Shown: positions 10,953-25,556 of the stretch, one piece after another | Numbering within the stretch: position 1 is the stretch's first letter | Layout of the letters: each line of letters starts with the position of its first letter | Source: Cavenderia fasciculata | Lineage: Eukaryota > Evosea > Eumycetozoa > Acytosteliales > Cavenderiaceae | Assembly: GCF_000203815.1 (NCBI RefSeq) | Contig: NW_004457713.1 | Span: 511,358 to 575,357, forward strand | Direction: 5' to 3' | DNA length: 64,000 nt | Translations under genes and position numbers: made by a program | The notes under the pieces: generated by a model | What the model was told of the DNA's origin: nothing | The model's input: the letters and a program-made list of their open reading frames with translations, nothing else | Databases searched by the model: none

Positions 10953-13900
10953 GTTGTTACTATTATTATTAATATTATTATTACTACCACCACTACTACT
11001 CGATGATAAACTAGTTGGTTGCTGATTCAATGAAGATGTGACAATCAACGAAGTTAACTGTGGTTGTATATTATAGAGATGATAAGAATATACCAATGGT
11101 GATTTCATAAAGATTGCATATGACAATCCTTTTAATGGAAATGTTGGTAAATATAAATTTTCACTATTATTATTAACATTATTATTATTAACGTTATTAT
11201 TATTTAATTTTGAATTTGAAGATTCCAAAGAAAATATTTGAAAGTTTGGTTGCATTGTTAAATTGATAAATACAACAAAATCAAATGGTAATAATGATTC
11301 AATTTGAATGGTGGAGATGTTTCTAGTCCATTCATCATATTCTTCTTTAGAGATGATACCAAATTTACCAATAACAATCTTTAGGTTGGTGAGAAGGGTC
11401 AAGTTACAAACCTCTGATATATAGGACCAAACATTTTGGATAGTATGATGCCATCCAATATTACCATTGATAGTATAGGTAATAGGAACCAATCTATTCT
11501 CCAACAATTCACCTCTTTCATCTGTAATGGCACATGATATCCATTTTTCATTTTCAGAAATCATATATGAAAAATGAATAATATTTTGATACATTAATGA
11601 TGACGACGATTGGTTGTTATTGTTGTTGTTGTGGTGAGAAGGAGAGGATCCTGGTAATGGAGGAGTTATTGGATTTGATAAAATAAATAATGGTTCATAG
11701 ATTTTATCTGCAAATTTTCTACACCATCTATTACTATCATTACTTGGACTATTAAAATTGGATGATATAGTTGAAATTCTACGACACTTGTTAAATACAG
11801 AATGTACAATTTCCTTTATAATTGATACATTTTGTGAATCTCCTAAAAATATTTGTTCAATTGGTATAAACTATAAAATAAAAATAAAAATAAATAATTA
11901 ATATTAATATATATAATATTTCTATTTTTTCTATTTTTTTCTTATTCTTATTTCATACTTGTAAAGTTAAATTTAAAGATTCACAAACTGAAGTATCTTT
12001 AATAATTGATTTATAACATTGATTCATAAACAACATTATTTCTCTTTGTTGTTGACTATATGAAATATTTGAATCTACTCCATTACCGACATTACTATCA
12101 TTAAAAGGATTAATGATATAAATGACAATACAATTATTTTCATTATATTGTAAAGAATTTTCTTTAACATGTTCTGCCAATTTTTTACAAGCTTGTAGGT
12201 AATTGTTGACATTGCCACTTGTTGAATGTCCCGATGGTACATAGAATATACCGTTTAGGAGCAAAGGAAAGGTGGTTTTGGGGGTTTGGTGATGACCGAA
12301 ATGATTGGTTTCATAGATACAACTGACATCGGTAAAGAATGATGGTACCATTGTCTTCATAAGTGGACTGTCTGGACAAATGACATAATAGGTTATATTC
12401 TTTTTAGGTGAGTAGGGTTCCAATAGCGACTTTTCCCAATACCTAACGAGGGTAGATGGAATTTCCATCCATTCCTCTTTATATCCAACAACCAATTTGG
12501 GAATGGGTAACCATTCAATCTCTCCAATACTATCGACTGTAAATGGTGATTGAGCATTTGGACTATTTTTAAAGACCGATTGAATGACTTGAGAAAATGA
12601 AAATAATCCTCTTGAAGTGACATCTACCAATGCACTTGCCGATAATGGATTCAATGCTGAAAATACTGCCTCTGATGAAATCTCTTCTGTCAACATACTA
12701 TTACTACGACTTGCCATATTGGCACCCGAGTACAAACTACCACTGCTACTCAATGATCTCACCCATTCATCCAAAAATGCTTCCACCGTTTGGATTGTAA
12801 TGGGACTATTATCAATAGAGTATCCTTGATGTGTATCATAATTTGATTGTGCCAATTGTTGTACCAAATAGGCCATCTCTTGATATTCTTCTGAATTTAA
12901 ATTTAATCGAGAAACTAAAGAATTGGATTTGTTTTGTTGTTGATAACTATTTAATGGTGGTGATCCTCCACAATCATAAAATGAAAATAATGCTGAACTA
13001 TTATTATTATTATTTTGATATAATTCTTCAATTGGTGAATTTGGATTTGATATATTCATATTATTATTATTATTAATTGGTGCTTGAACTATTGGTTGAT
13101 TATTAATATTTGTAGAAGAAGATGAAACAACGTTGTTTGTGTTTGGTTGTTGAACTTGTTGAATTATTGGTGGTTGTGGTACTGTTTGTAATTGTTGTTG
13201 AACTATTGATTGTTGTTGTTGTTGTTGTTGTTTTGAAATTTGAGGAGTATATTTAATTGTATTACTAGTTGATGATAGATTTGATTTTGAATTGGGGACA
13301 TAGGAATATTCAAATTTCGTATTGTATGGTAGTGAAGTTTCATCGATTGGTTTGTACGATGGTGCACAGTAATATGGTTTTTTGGTCTTGGCCAAGAGGG
13401 ATGGTTGATTGGATACACCAAGATTAAATTGTCCACCATCACCACTACCACCACCCAATTTGGACACTGTCATGTTACTATATACAGATGCCAGTCCTTC
13501 AACAGATTCATCTACCGATTTTCTGATAGATACATTTTCACCCGATCCAACACCTCCAAGTGATAGAGTGTCTGGTGTAGGTGTGTATGGGATGATTGGA
13601 TGCAAAAGTGATCCTGCAGTCATGGTGGGAGAGCTAAGATACTTGTTACCAGATCCAATCATACCTCCGACACTACCCTGTGAGTCTACACTGGCTGCAC
13701 CCATTCCACCTGGTTGCTGACCACCAGATGTACCATCATGTACACTAGACATGGATGATTCTCGACTCAGCGCCGGATGGTATAATGGAATGTTCGACAT
13801 GTTATTGTGACCATGTTCACCACCGGTTGCTATTGGTGATTGGTATGGTTCATCTGGCATGGTTGGTATATTATTCAATGATGGTGCTATATATGGTATA

Positions 13901-16900
13901 ATAACAATTCCTGATGGTAAATCTACTGGTGTATTCATTGTTACAATTGTTGTTCCATTACCACCAATATTATTATTATTTTGATTATTATTATTATTAA
14001 TATTTTTGTTTTGTTGTTGTTCTTGTTGATTTGTTACATTTTGATTATTATTATTATTATTATTAATATTATTATTATTTCTTGGAGTAGTAGTTTGTTG
14101 AATTTGAATTGGTGGATGAACTGTTACTTGTTGTTGTGATTGAATTGGTAAAGTAGGAGGTTGAGTGATAGTTGGCGGTGGTTGTTGTGGTGGTTGTTGT
14201 ATTGGTAATGATGGTACTCTAGCACTATTAATGGTAGAATATGCATTTTGCCAAGAATCCAAATCAATCTCTGTATCTGAAAGATGCATTAAATCATCAT
14301 CCTTTTTATATGCCGACAATCCAGCTTGTTCAATCGAATCACTACCAAATAAATCAATTGATGAATTGATTGAATAATTATTTGGTGGTGCTGTTGGTAT
14401 ATTGGCTGCTGTCGTTGGAATAGTTGTTGTCATATTATTATTAATAGTTGTTGTAGTAGTAGTCGTCGTAGTACTAGTAGTTGAAGTTGTCGATGTGGTT
14501 GTTGGTAAAGGTGGTTGAATTGGATTGTTTACATTTGTTGAACTATTTGAATTATTTGAATTACTACTACTACTACTAGTTGGTACGGTTGATTGTAAAT
14601 TTTGAATTTGTTGTATTGGTAATACTTTGGTTGTCTTTTTCTGTTCTTCTTGATTTGGAACAGATGCTGGTTCATCATCCTTTTTGTTTCGTTTTGTACC
14701 TGTTCGTCCTCCCTTTTTGGGTGCTTTGGCCGATGCCGTTGCAGTTCTCTTGTTTTTGTTGTTGTCTGCCAATTGTCCATCTGGATGGTTGGCATAGGAA
14801 GGGGATGGTTGGTTTTCGTCTATTGGAGATGTCATGGGTGATGTCGGTGATTTTGGTGATGAGTTTTGTACAAATGGTGAGTGTCCCGAAGGAGAGGCTG
14901 GGAATGGTGATGCCAACGGTGACAACATTTGTTGTGATTGTCCTCCGGCAGCTGATGTGATCGATTGTAAAGGTTGTTGATCTTGTTTGAATATTATATG
15001 AGGTAATTGATAATTCCAATAATCAACGCTCTTTACCACTTCCTTTTTATCTCCATTAATTTTTACTTGTTGTTGTTGTTTAGAAACTAAATTAGTTCTT
15101 TTAGATGTTCCTCCTCCTGCTACGAGATTGGCAGGTAATGGGATGGGTAACCCTTTTTCAAGTAATGAATAGGTACTCTTTTCCTCATTCTCTAATCCAT
15201 ATTCTTTTAATTTGTAATGATAGAATTTTGTAAAATGGTCAGATGTAAATGGTATATACTTGAACAACAATTCTGTTGGAAAGTACAGTCCTCTTGATAA
15301 TGTACTAATACCATACAATTCTAATGATACTGGTTTATCCAATACTGAAATATTATTATTATTATTATTCTGATTATTATTATTATTATTGTTGGGTGAC
15401 CCATTATCTGACAATTGATGATAGTAATAAAAATATCCACTCTTTGATTTCTTTTGTTGTTGTGTTTTAGGGGATGAGGATGAAGAAGAAGAAGAAGAAG
15501 AAGAACTTATATTGATATTGAAAAGTTGTTTCCATTGCTGTGATGTAAGCATAAAATTTGGATCTTCAGAGGTTATTAAACTATTCTTTTTTAAATATCC
15601 AATAAAACAATTTGGTGCTGCTATTACTAAAGTAATAATAATATATTAATAAATAAATAAATATATATTTTCTTTTTTCTTTCTTTTTTTTTTGAGACAT
15701 ACTTGGTGAATTTGTATATTCAGGTTTTGAAAATTGTTGTAGATTCTTGATTCTTTTTCTTTCAACAAATAAATGAAATAATATCGATTGATTTGATAAA
15801 AAGAAATTAAATGAATATGATATTTGACTATAATCATCATCATTTCTAAATTTAAAATAAATAAATAAATAATAAATATTAATAACTCTTTCTTTTTTCT
15901 TTTTTCTTTTGTTTCTAGTTTCCTTACAAATTCTTTAAACATTCAAAATAAAGATCTTTTGATTGATTTCTTTTCTTTGATAAACCATGAAGTGAATCTC
16001 TAACCAATGAAGATGACGACTTTTTAATAAATGAATTACCCAATTTAATATAATCATTTGATATCATTTTACTAAATTAAAAAAATAGATTAGAAGGTGA
16101 TTTTTAAATTGAAGTTTAGTAATATTCATGTACATACTGTTCAACAAGATTAAATAATGATTTAAATAATAAAGTTGTAATTAATGGATTACAATTTGAA
16201 TTGGCTTGCCATTTACCGGATTCAACATCTAAATAAATAATTAAATAAATAATGTTATTTTCATTACCATCTATTATGATATGACTTACTTGATAAAGAT
16301 AAAGTTGCTTGTAATATTTCATTAAATTCATTGTTTATATCAAATACCCATAATTCTACACCTTCTTGTGATTGTTGTTGTTGTTGCTGTTGTTGATCAT
16401 TCATCATCACCTTTTTATCTTCAAGTGGTGGAGTATATTGTAATGGTGATCCAGTGACAATGATCGGTGAATGAGATGTAGATGAATTGAGTGCCGTGGT
16501 AGTAGTAGTAGTTGGTGTTCTGGGTGCTGTACTACCTAAAGTCTGTACAGACTTGTTTAAGTTGATTAAAGGTGATTTCTGTTGAGGTGGACTTGGTGTA
16601 CTAGTTGAATATAATGGAGGTGATGATGGTTTAGGTACTTGTTGTTGTTGTTGTTGTTGTTGTTGCTGCTGTGGTTTATTATGTTGTTGTTGTTGTTGCT
16701 GTTGTTGATGCTTTGCATAATTTATCCAAATACAAGGTATATTTAAATCAGTTAATCTTAGATATGCTTGTATTACTGGATCATTGAATTGAATGCTTCC
16801 TGTCGCTGTCGCTGTCGTAGATGCAGATGATTTATTGGTTGACGATGAAGAGGTATTATTACTATATGTAGCAGATGCAGCTGATAAATGGTCAGTCATC

Positions 16901-17290
16901 ATAGGTGATGATGTTGGTGATACCTGTTGTTGTTGTTGTTGTTGTAGAGGTTGTATATATTTAAACTTGTACCATTGTACTTGATTTACTCCCTTTATGA
17001 TCATCAGATGGGACAAAAGTCAGCAGTGTTAGTAGACAACAACAACAATGTAAACCATTAGATAGATAGTTTATGATAGTTTATATATAACATACAGTAT
17101 CAAATATATTAGTGATCATTGAAGACAATGGAATAGAGGATGAAGAGTGATTGTTGATCATAGTGTTAGACATCGATGATGAAGTTGAAGAGGCTGTGTT
17201 TGGTGCATTGCCCATAGTTGGTGATGAAGGAGCCTGTTGGTGATGCTGATGATCCATCATCATTGATGATGCTACTCCTTGATTCATCAT
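10547..17290 (-). CDS. med13: Mediator complex subunit Med13
   Basis: Med13 links the CDK8 kinase module to core Mediator and so regulates RNA polymerase II initiation; the D. discoideum homologue is, to my recollection, amiB. Eight exons join in phase: 17290-17096, 16992-16290, 16228-16138, 16071-15928, 15845-15703, 15626-11959, 11870-10824, 10747-10547. They give about 2063 residues. The N-terminal part has GVNQVQWYKFKYI, DPVIQAYLRLTDLNIPCIW and ESGKWQ plus NPLITTLLFKSLFNLVEQ, matching the Med13 N-terminal domain. The C-terminal MID/PIWI-like part (from about residue 1500) has ITYYVICPDSPLMKTMVPSF, CIVIYIINPF and, in the last exon, SYHRLSYLNISP. Between lie very long Asn/Gln/Thr/Ser tracts, usual for dictyostelids. 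The exon 6 acceptor could be 6 bases further in. Confidence 0.88.
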
Positions 17291-17440
17291 CTTCTCTTCT
17301 CTTCTCTTCTCTTCCTCTCTCTCTCTCTCTTTTTAAAATTGAACTTTAAACTTTTGAACTCTTATTATAATATTTAATGATGGATTATGAAAAATATAGA
17401 TTCTGCCAAAAATAAATTAATTAATTGTTTTATTTAGACT

Positions 17441-20400
17441 TTATTTGATATTAGCTGAAGGACAATTATCAGGGCATTCAGTTCCTTCTTCTTCTTCTTT
17501 TTCTGAACAATGAAGACATAAAAAGTAATCGCAACCATCTCTCTTTTTCAAGGGTGGTCCAATTAAACAATGCACACAAACTTTGCTATGTAATTGTTCA
17601 AAATAGGTTGCACCAAGCTCTTCTTTCAAGTCAACCAAAGTTGTATGTGTTGTTGGGTCTCCAACTATTATTCTTTCATCTTCATCATATTCGTGTCTAG
17701 AAGATTGGAATTCTCCAAGTTCGATATACCTTGGTTTGAGTAATTTGTTATCATATATCATGGTAATACTTTTGTGAGTACTACCATGTTGATGGAAAGA
17801 TTTGTCACAATATGAGGCACCACATGGTTCCATACTATCAACTAAAAGAGACAGCATTTTTATGACTGCCTCCCAATTGTCCTTTTGGTGAGGGTATCTT
17901 GATATGTACATTTGTTGGGAGTGTGGGAGTCGTGCATTTAAAAGGTCGATGGATTGACCGAATCCATACCTGAAGTTTAAAGACAGTTCAGAATATAATA
18001 GTCTAAAATATTTGAACAAGTAGGATGCAGCTTGATTTGGGTTGATTGGTTGGATTTCGATAAAATTGATATAGTCGATCTTATTATTGAATCGATTAAC
18101 TACTTCTTTCACCTGTGTTATTGCCTCTTTCAAGGTCAAAGGTGTTTCTACCAGCTTTTGTTTGTCTGATAGATCCCTTGCAACCATTTGCTTTCCTTCC
18201 TTTAAGAGTTTGCCGTAAATCTCCTTTTTTAGTTCCTCGTAAGTATTAAGGAACGCTGTGGGATCCCTACCACCTTCGTCGGTTGCAATACGAACTATAC
18301 TCCAACCACGATAATACGGTCGAACGAGTTCATCAAATCTTCCTTTTACAAAAAACTCGTCAGTTGCTTCTTGATTGGTGACATTCATTTCATTCTTTGC
18401 TTTCTTGTTGAATACCAATATGAGGTGGGGTAACTCTCCTTGGTTGACAATTCCAGCATCACTATGTTGAGCATGTGACAGTACATATTTACTGATGGTT
18501 TGTCGTTCTTGCCAAGAGTTTGAACAAACACAAACAACAATATCACTAAAAGAGTGCATTATTCTTGGATATGCAGACTCTACCAGTTGTCTACGTGAAG
18601 GTTGATTGTTTCCTGTGCGTGTTGCAGTATTTAGGGTCCCACCAAAACCTTCGCAGTCTGCAATCAAAAATGACTGATCTTCTTCTTCTTCTTCTTCTTC
18701 TTCTTTATCCTTTTTAATTTCTTTTGCTTCATCCTTTTTAATTTCTTTATCTCCTTCTATTTTATCTTCTTTTTTTTCTTTTTTTCCAAGATATAAATTG
18801 ATATCTGAAGAGGTTAATGAAAATTGATTTCCTTTTAATGGCAAAAGAGGTCTATCTCCATGGCACAATCCTCGAATTAGAGTACTCTTTCCACTTCCGC
18901 TCGGACCAATAAATGTTACAAGTTTGAAATTTTGGTTGGTTTCTTTTGGCAAATACTTTGATTTTGGTCCAAGTTCTATTTCACCTTCGCTATTTTCTTG
19001 AAGGAATTTGTTTCTTTTGTCATATTCGCGCCCAACCAATAATTCGTGCTCTGTTTGATTGAGGATTCTGGAGCATTCCAAGTAAAGGTCGATTGATATG
19101 CACATACTCTTGAATCTGGGTACCAATGCGTCATAGTGATTGTTGCACTTAAACTTTCCGGTAAATAAATATTCTGCTTGGTTGCCGCAATCCACATCAG
19201 TACATTTAGTATTGTATCTAGACACTAATTTCTCCAAAATTTTTAATGAGCTTGATGATGATTGGTTGTTATGAAGAGTACTATTTATAGTTGTACCAAG
19301 TTGTCTAGTGGTACAAATAATTTGCTTGTCTTTCTCAACAAATAAAATGTCCGCTCCATCATAAACAAATATAATTGTAGGATAATTATTTGGTAATTCT
19401 TTGGTTATTCTTGAAATGTCTTGTTGGTTGCGAATATTGAAAATAGCAACCTCGCTGAATTGTGGTATTATCTTTGACCAAGTGGTATTTGCTTCCTCTT
19501 GAGTAATCAAATACAACCCATTGCTCTTATCCCATGGATAGAAATTGACTATTTCTTTCGAGATTGCTTGGGTTGAATTGCCAAAAATACTTTTAATTGT
19601 ACCACGATCGAATCCAAAAATGCTAATAAATCGAACATAATCTCCTTGTGACTCTTCCAGAGAGAAAATTGACCACATTTTTCCAAATTCAATCAAATTG
19701 GTTTGTGGATTTTTTTGAAGTAAAATACTAAGGTAGGAGAATATTTTAAAATTAATCAATCGATTTTAAATAATATAAATTTAAAAAATACAAACCTAGA
19801 TCCATCGAGATCGTCGATAAATATCTTGGTTTCTTTCATCAAATTAGTGCGTTGTAGTTCGTAACTATAAATCAGATTGATTCGATATTTTAATTTAATA
19901 TGATATTTTAATTTTGCCATCTGATTTATAAATCCATGAGGATCTGATGTAAAGGATGGGACCAATATGAATTCGATTGAGCGATAATGATTGATAATAT
20001 TCTTCTCGAGTAAATGACTGTGATCCTGTTGGTACCAGTTCGATAATTGATTGTGTTGGGTTTTCGACAACATGTCAATAGTGGGTTCGAGCTGGTTGAT
20101 AACGATGATAAGAGATGGCTTGACTTGATCGCTTTTTCTGTTTGAGTGTTTTGAAAATTCCAAAATGGGAGGGATACATGAAGAAAAGTCTAGTTTTTGG
20201 GATTGGGCTACCCATACTATAACATTACTAATAGTATGAATATAGGCCGGATATGCATTTCGAATGATGTCTTTTCTAGAACTGTTGTGAAGTTGGTCCA
20301 GTGATTCGTCTCCAACATATAAAGTAGTTGGTTCGATGTCATCCACACTTTCAGAGTCTATTAAAATAATACTTTGCCAAATCTTAAAACCAGTTATATC

Positions 20401-21168
20401 CGAGGTAGTTGCATATGTTTGATTCTTGTGACTTTTGATCAGTGGCAAGACATCGAGTTTGTCTTCTGAAATCAAAAGATTCCGGATCAAAGTACTCTTT
20501 CCAGATCCAACTGTACCAACAAATGAAATCGCGCCGAGGCAATATTTGAGATCGTCCCATCGTTTTCCACACACAAATTCCAACTTGTCATTGACAAAGA
20601 GGATTTTTTTGTAGTCTTCATTTTCTTGAGAGAGCTCGTCTTTTTGAAGAAACAGCGATCTTATTGATTTGGTGTAGTCCTTTACGGGGATTGAGTTGTG
20701 GGTTACGAAACTCCCGTTTGAATGGTGCTCGTCAAAGTGGGTGGAACAAAAGTATTCACTACAGTTGATACAACGTTTATCCGCCATCTCTTTACAAAAA
20801 ACACATTTCTTGTCTCCACATGCGTTTGTGTCTTGCATCGAAGATAAAAATAGGTCCACTGTTTTGATGGGTTGCAAGGTAGTTTTGTCGTATAGGCTGT
20901 AGGGCTTAAAGATGACAGCATCCAAGTAATGTTGGAATATGATAAACCCTGTTCCTTCTTTCATTACTCGCTCTTGAATAAAGATCAGGCCCGGTTGTTT
21001 GGGGTCTTGTGCATAAATTTTAAGACCTACAAATTTACTGTCGACCTCTACCTCTTTATCCTTATCCCCATTTGCTTCTAATTCTACTATTCTATTCTCA
21101 GTCCCATCTTTGATATGAACAACTGCTACTGTTTTTAATGTATTTTGAAGAGATATCTTTTTGCCCAT
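17441..21168 (-). CDS. Tandem GTPase-like protein with zinc fingers (array gene A)
   Basis: No named family member was recognised. Two exons (21168-19796, 19727-17441; 68-nt intron) encode about 1219 residues. Order seen: a B-box-like cluster at about 117-157 (CGDKKCVFC, CINCSEYFCSTHFDEHH, H); P-loop GTVGSGKST at about 218; G3-like LIDSES; LIIVINQ. Then a second unit: a Cys/His cluster (CTDVDCGNQ, CNNHYD) at about 633; P-loop GPSGSGKST at about 732; LIADCEGFGG; LILVFNKK (G4-like). The C-terminal RING-like cluster has CVHC, CDYFLCLHC and CPDNC. The D-x-E-G form of G3 and the domain order resemble GB1/GBP-type GTPases and match the next two genes. It lies 141 bases downstream of gene B on the same strand. 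A role in membrane or defence biology is inference. Confidence 0.75.
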
Positions 21169-21309
21169 TTTGGGTAAACATCGAATGACCTACTAACTAT
21201 GAAGGGAGGGAACCAAATATTAAAAAAAAAAAAAAAAAAAGAAGAAAAAGTTTAAAAATTAAATGTCGAACTTCACACAAATTTATTTTATTATTTATTT
21301 GATTTATCA

Positions 21310-24300
21310 TTAGCGTTTCTTTGTTGTTTGGAATTGGTCACGTAGCTCTTCATATTTGTATCTTTCAAAAATACCTCTAACCAAATGACCGACTTTTAAT
21401 GAACTATCGGGAGGGGTATCGATATTAAGATCAACTGATTCCAAATAAAGGTTGTGACTAATATCATCGTCTTTGTAAAACAAAGGGTCTAGTTTTGCAC
21501 TATTCTTTGTTTTAAAATAAAGTTTAAAGGCGTCAAGGATTTCCTTTCTAAATATCTCTGTTGTATAGTCCTGTCTTTTCTCCAAGGGGATTCCCTTTTC
21601 ATTATTTTCCTTTTCTATTTCTTCTTTTTTTTTTTCATAAACGCTCATTGCGATTGCCACCAAATCGGATAAGCCTCCAACCCCTGAAATATAGTCAGAA
21701 TTCTGCTTGTTGTCGATGAGAAATTGTTCAATGCCAATAAAGGGGACACAAAGAACACTGGCTCCTGAAGGTTTTGCATATTTCACCCACACTTTTAGGT
21801 AGTCTTGATGTATTACAAATTGTTCAGATGTTAAACATGATGTACATAGTTTAAACTTTCCATCACATTCGCAGTGAGAAAGGTTGTGGAGAAAGTGATA
21901 AAAGTCACAGACTTGGGCTAGTTGGTGGGTATTGAAAGAATGAATAGCTTTTTTCGTATGGTCAAAACTATATCTTCCTTTTTCCAATAAACTTCTCGGC
22001 ACTTGTGAGACCTTGGCTTGAATCGATTTTTTGAGGGTAATAAAGTTATTAAAATGCAAAGTGGTGACAATGTTTGGCAAATGAATAAACTCTATTGTGC
22101 TGTCTATCAACTCCATGATACTATTTGAGCTTTTGATAATCGATATTAACGATTTACCATATTGCTCGGCATCCTCTGTTAGCATTTTGTTGCAAACCAA
22201 AATGAGGTGGGGTTTAATTGGATGGTTGACTAGCCTTTTTTCAGAGACGCGGAATATTTGATTGAGTTGTTGGCAAATAGCTGACTCGCTGGCCTTGTCA
22301 AAGGTGTAAACAATGACATTGCTGTATGTGAGCAAAAATTGTTGGTAAAACGAGTAGGTGTGGGATCGAAGGACTTGAACTACTCCCTCTACGTGGCTGG
22401 TTGATGTCTCTGCCGTTCCATTGTTGCCCTCTGAGTCAAATATAACGTATTGATTTCGTGAGCTTGGATAATAGACGATTCCGTTCGTTGTCGATCCTTT
22501 TGTCTTGTTTTGGTTTGAGGTAACTGGCCATTCGTTTTTGTTTTCAACCAATAATCTAATGATTGTAGATTTTCCACATCCACTATCTCCATAAAACGAT
22601 ACAATCGGTAAATCTTTTTTTAGAGTATCAGTTGAAAAAAATTCCAACTCCCCGTGAATATTTCTTTTGATGATCGTGCCTGTTATTAAATCCTCGGTTC
22701 TGTTCATTTTAAGAAATACAGAATACAAAATGTTTTTGTAATCTTGTTGTAAAGGTAGGCAATGGTGTTGGTCTAGAGCCTCAGTTGTTGCTGGATGATC
22801 GAGTTGGTATCTTTGTGTTGTTTGATATAATGTTTGACATGCACAACAAATATAATCATACTGATCCAATGAGTTTTGATGGAACTGTTTGTTCACAATG
22901 CTGACCAACGATTGTAATTGTCTGGATAGAAAAAAAAAAAAAAAAGGTAGGTTAGGTTTGAAATAAATAAAAAATAAATTTATGTGTTATCTGTACATAC
23001 GGTTCAGTATATTGTTTTAATATTAAAACAGGATCGATCCTACTAATTGTTGGTCCATCACATTTTTGAATTTGGTCGACCAAAATATTAATGTCTTCAA
23101 AAAAATGATGTTGAAACAAGCCAAAATAAGGGATGGTTGATATTTGTACGGATTGATAATTGCCTTTGCCTTTGAATTCGTTATTGAGGAACTTTTCATA
23201 TTTTGTATCCATTGATTTGATTTGATTGAAAACAACAATGAGGGTTGGTTTGTTTTCCTTGGATTCTGTTGGGGTAAAATCCTCGATCATCTTGTACAGT
23301 GGATCCAATCCACATCCAATTGGGTGATTTGCTACAAAAACGATAACATTGCTAATGTCATATATGAATCTCGGGAATTTACTATTTGTAATCTTCTTTC
23401 TGTTTTCTACGGGCTGTGAAGTGCAGGGGACAAGGTCTCCAATGCCCTCTGAATCTATTAATAAAAGATCGTTGTTGATAGGGTATCCGCAAAGGTCAGA
23501 TGTCATTGCTTGCATTTTGTCACTGACAAGTGGAAAAGTTGTACCATCGATTTTTTCTTTAGAACCTTTGTTGATGAAGAATCTTATAAGCGAGCTCTTT
23601 CCTGCCAATGAAGGGCCCACAAAACTAACCACTTTTCGATTTGCCGGTTCGAATTTTGCTGGTCCTTTTTTGAGTTGGGTGTCCTTGTCAACATATAAAA
23701 TCTTTTGAGCATGTTCATCGAGTGTACTCTTTTTTTTCTCTTCGTTTGTGGGTGACAAAGAATTGTGGCAAAGAAAATAATCTAAAATATCCATTGAAGG
23801 ATGTGGGATTGCGTGTACATGATCTGAGCAAGATGATATATCACAAACCAAACATTGAAATTTTGCCTCTTGGTCACACAATGATTTTTTTTCTGTATTT
23901 ATATCTTTACACTGAAATGAAATGAGTTAATAAATAACAAATAATAATTTATAAAATAAAAAATTATGATAAACTTACAGCCATGTGATTTTCCACAAAA
24001 TCTCCTTTAGCAATAATTTGGTCATAATGAGTTGCCAAAGAAAACGATTCACTGGGTGGATTGGTAGTTTCAAATCCTTGGTGATGTTCATGTATTGATC
24101 TAATATCACATGGACCCCCATCACCATTTTTTGATTCGCATTTGAAACTATGCAGTATCAAAAAATCAATTTGTATTAGCTCCTCCCTATTCGAACTTGG
24201 TGTAATTTTTAGTTTGAGAAGATCAATGACCAATCGATATCGATCAAAGAGCGATAGGGTCTCAGACGTGAGAGATTTTAATCTATTGTTAAAATAACCA

Positions 24301-25414
24301 TATAGGGTTGATTTGTTATTCTGAAGCTTCATCTTAATTGCACTAGTCCAAGAATCTTCCAAAGAAAGCAAACTATTTGGTTCATTCAATGCATCGGTAT
24401 ATAAACCAACTAAATATGTAAATACTAAAAAAAAAGTTAGTGCGGAAACAAAGGTTGAAATTAAAAAGAACATACTTTCACCATCAACGGGTAAACCATG
24501 TATTCCTGTCTTTTCAATAGGCCGGTTTTTTAGAAATTCTACAAGTTGGGTTATTTGAGAAACAAAATCGGGATTCAAATCTCTGTCGCTGACTGTATCC
24601 AACTTTTGAAGGAAGTTCATATTGGAGGTAGGCATTGTAACAGTCTTGGTTGTTAACGATTTGAAGCAAGTGAGTAGTTGTTTGGTAGTATTCCGATGAA
24701 TCATTACTCCAAAAACAAAACTATCCACTGTAAGAAAGTCTTTCATGTACTCTTGCGTGGTGGTCCTCAAGAGATCTTGTGAGGTATCCCTCAGCACCCA
24801 AACAAAATGTGGTAAATATCTTTCAATTTGCTTTCTACTCTTGATTAGCTGTCCCTCTTTGATTTGTAATCTATTGAAACTAAATACGAGTCTAAAGTAT
24901 AGAAATTGTTAAAAAGACGATTCTTCTCTTTTCTCGAGCCTGCTACATACGGAAGTTGATCCAGATCGTGGCCACTCGGAAGTGAAAAGGTATTGTAAAC
25001 AAATGTATTCGAGAGAAGACAGCTTAGTAAAAAGATGGTATGAGTACGATCCATGTATAGAGGACTGAAACCTTCGGCATCGATCACTATTACACGTTTG
25101 CCATTGTGTTCTGGGAAGGAGGTGGCTATCCAGATACCAACTGTCTTCGGTTCAGTTGAGTGTCCAAGGGAAAAGATGTCATTACTTCCTATGATCCGAT
25201 TCGAGAGGTATGATTTGCCTGATTTCATCGGACCATTGACTGACAAGACAGAGATTGGTCGATCACCGCACCCACGTTTAATTATCTCTAATGCATCCTT
25301 ATTAACCAATAACTTTTTTCTTTCTCTCTCTATTCTAACTAGCTTGTTATTGACCAGATCATAGTTGTCTGGGTACACTAAAGGTACTGATTTAGGAATA
25401 ACTTTTGATGTCAT
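21310..25414 (-). CDS. Triple GTPase-domain GBP-like protein (array gene B)
   Basis: Five exons (25414-24951, 24891-24476, 24424-23979, 23911-23001, 22921-21310) join in phase to about 1282 residues. Domain 1 is a canonical GB1/RHD3 G domain: GPMKSGKSYL (61-70), switch TVGIW, VIDAEGF (about 110-116) and FVWVLRD (184-190), the RD motif of GBPs and atlastins. A helical stretch follows, then a B-box-like cluster (about 443-480, CLVCDISSCSDHVH). P-loop 2 is GPSLAGKSS (541-549), with LIDSEGIGD and VVFNQ. P-loop 3 is GDSGCGKST (about 858), with IFDSEG and LVCNKM. A Cys cluster (CECDG, CTSC) and a GVGGLSD motif shared with gene C come last. GBPs bind guanine nucleotides and act on membranes or pathogens in animals; the function here is not shown. 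Homopolymer tracts are absent, unlike the neighbouring genes. Confidence 0.8.
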
Positions 25415-25556
25415 TCTCTAAATTATGAATACCACACGTAAACCACCCCTCATAATCACTTTTAAAAAATTAAAAAAAATTAAAAAAAAACAAAACTGAT
25501 CTCTCGCCATCTTTCATTTGTAAATACTATACTATATTATTCTTAACATTTATTTA

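Noticed and set aside
16370-16720. Regular short repeats that could suggest a CRISPR-like array
   Set aside because: They are in-frame CAA/CAG glutamine codons inside med13, with no spacers.
21220-21245. Poly-A run as a retroposon tail
   Set aside because: A-runs of this size occur in many spacers here, and no element body or target duplication was seen.
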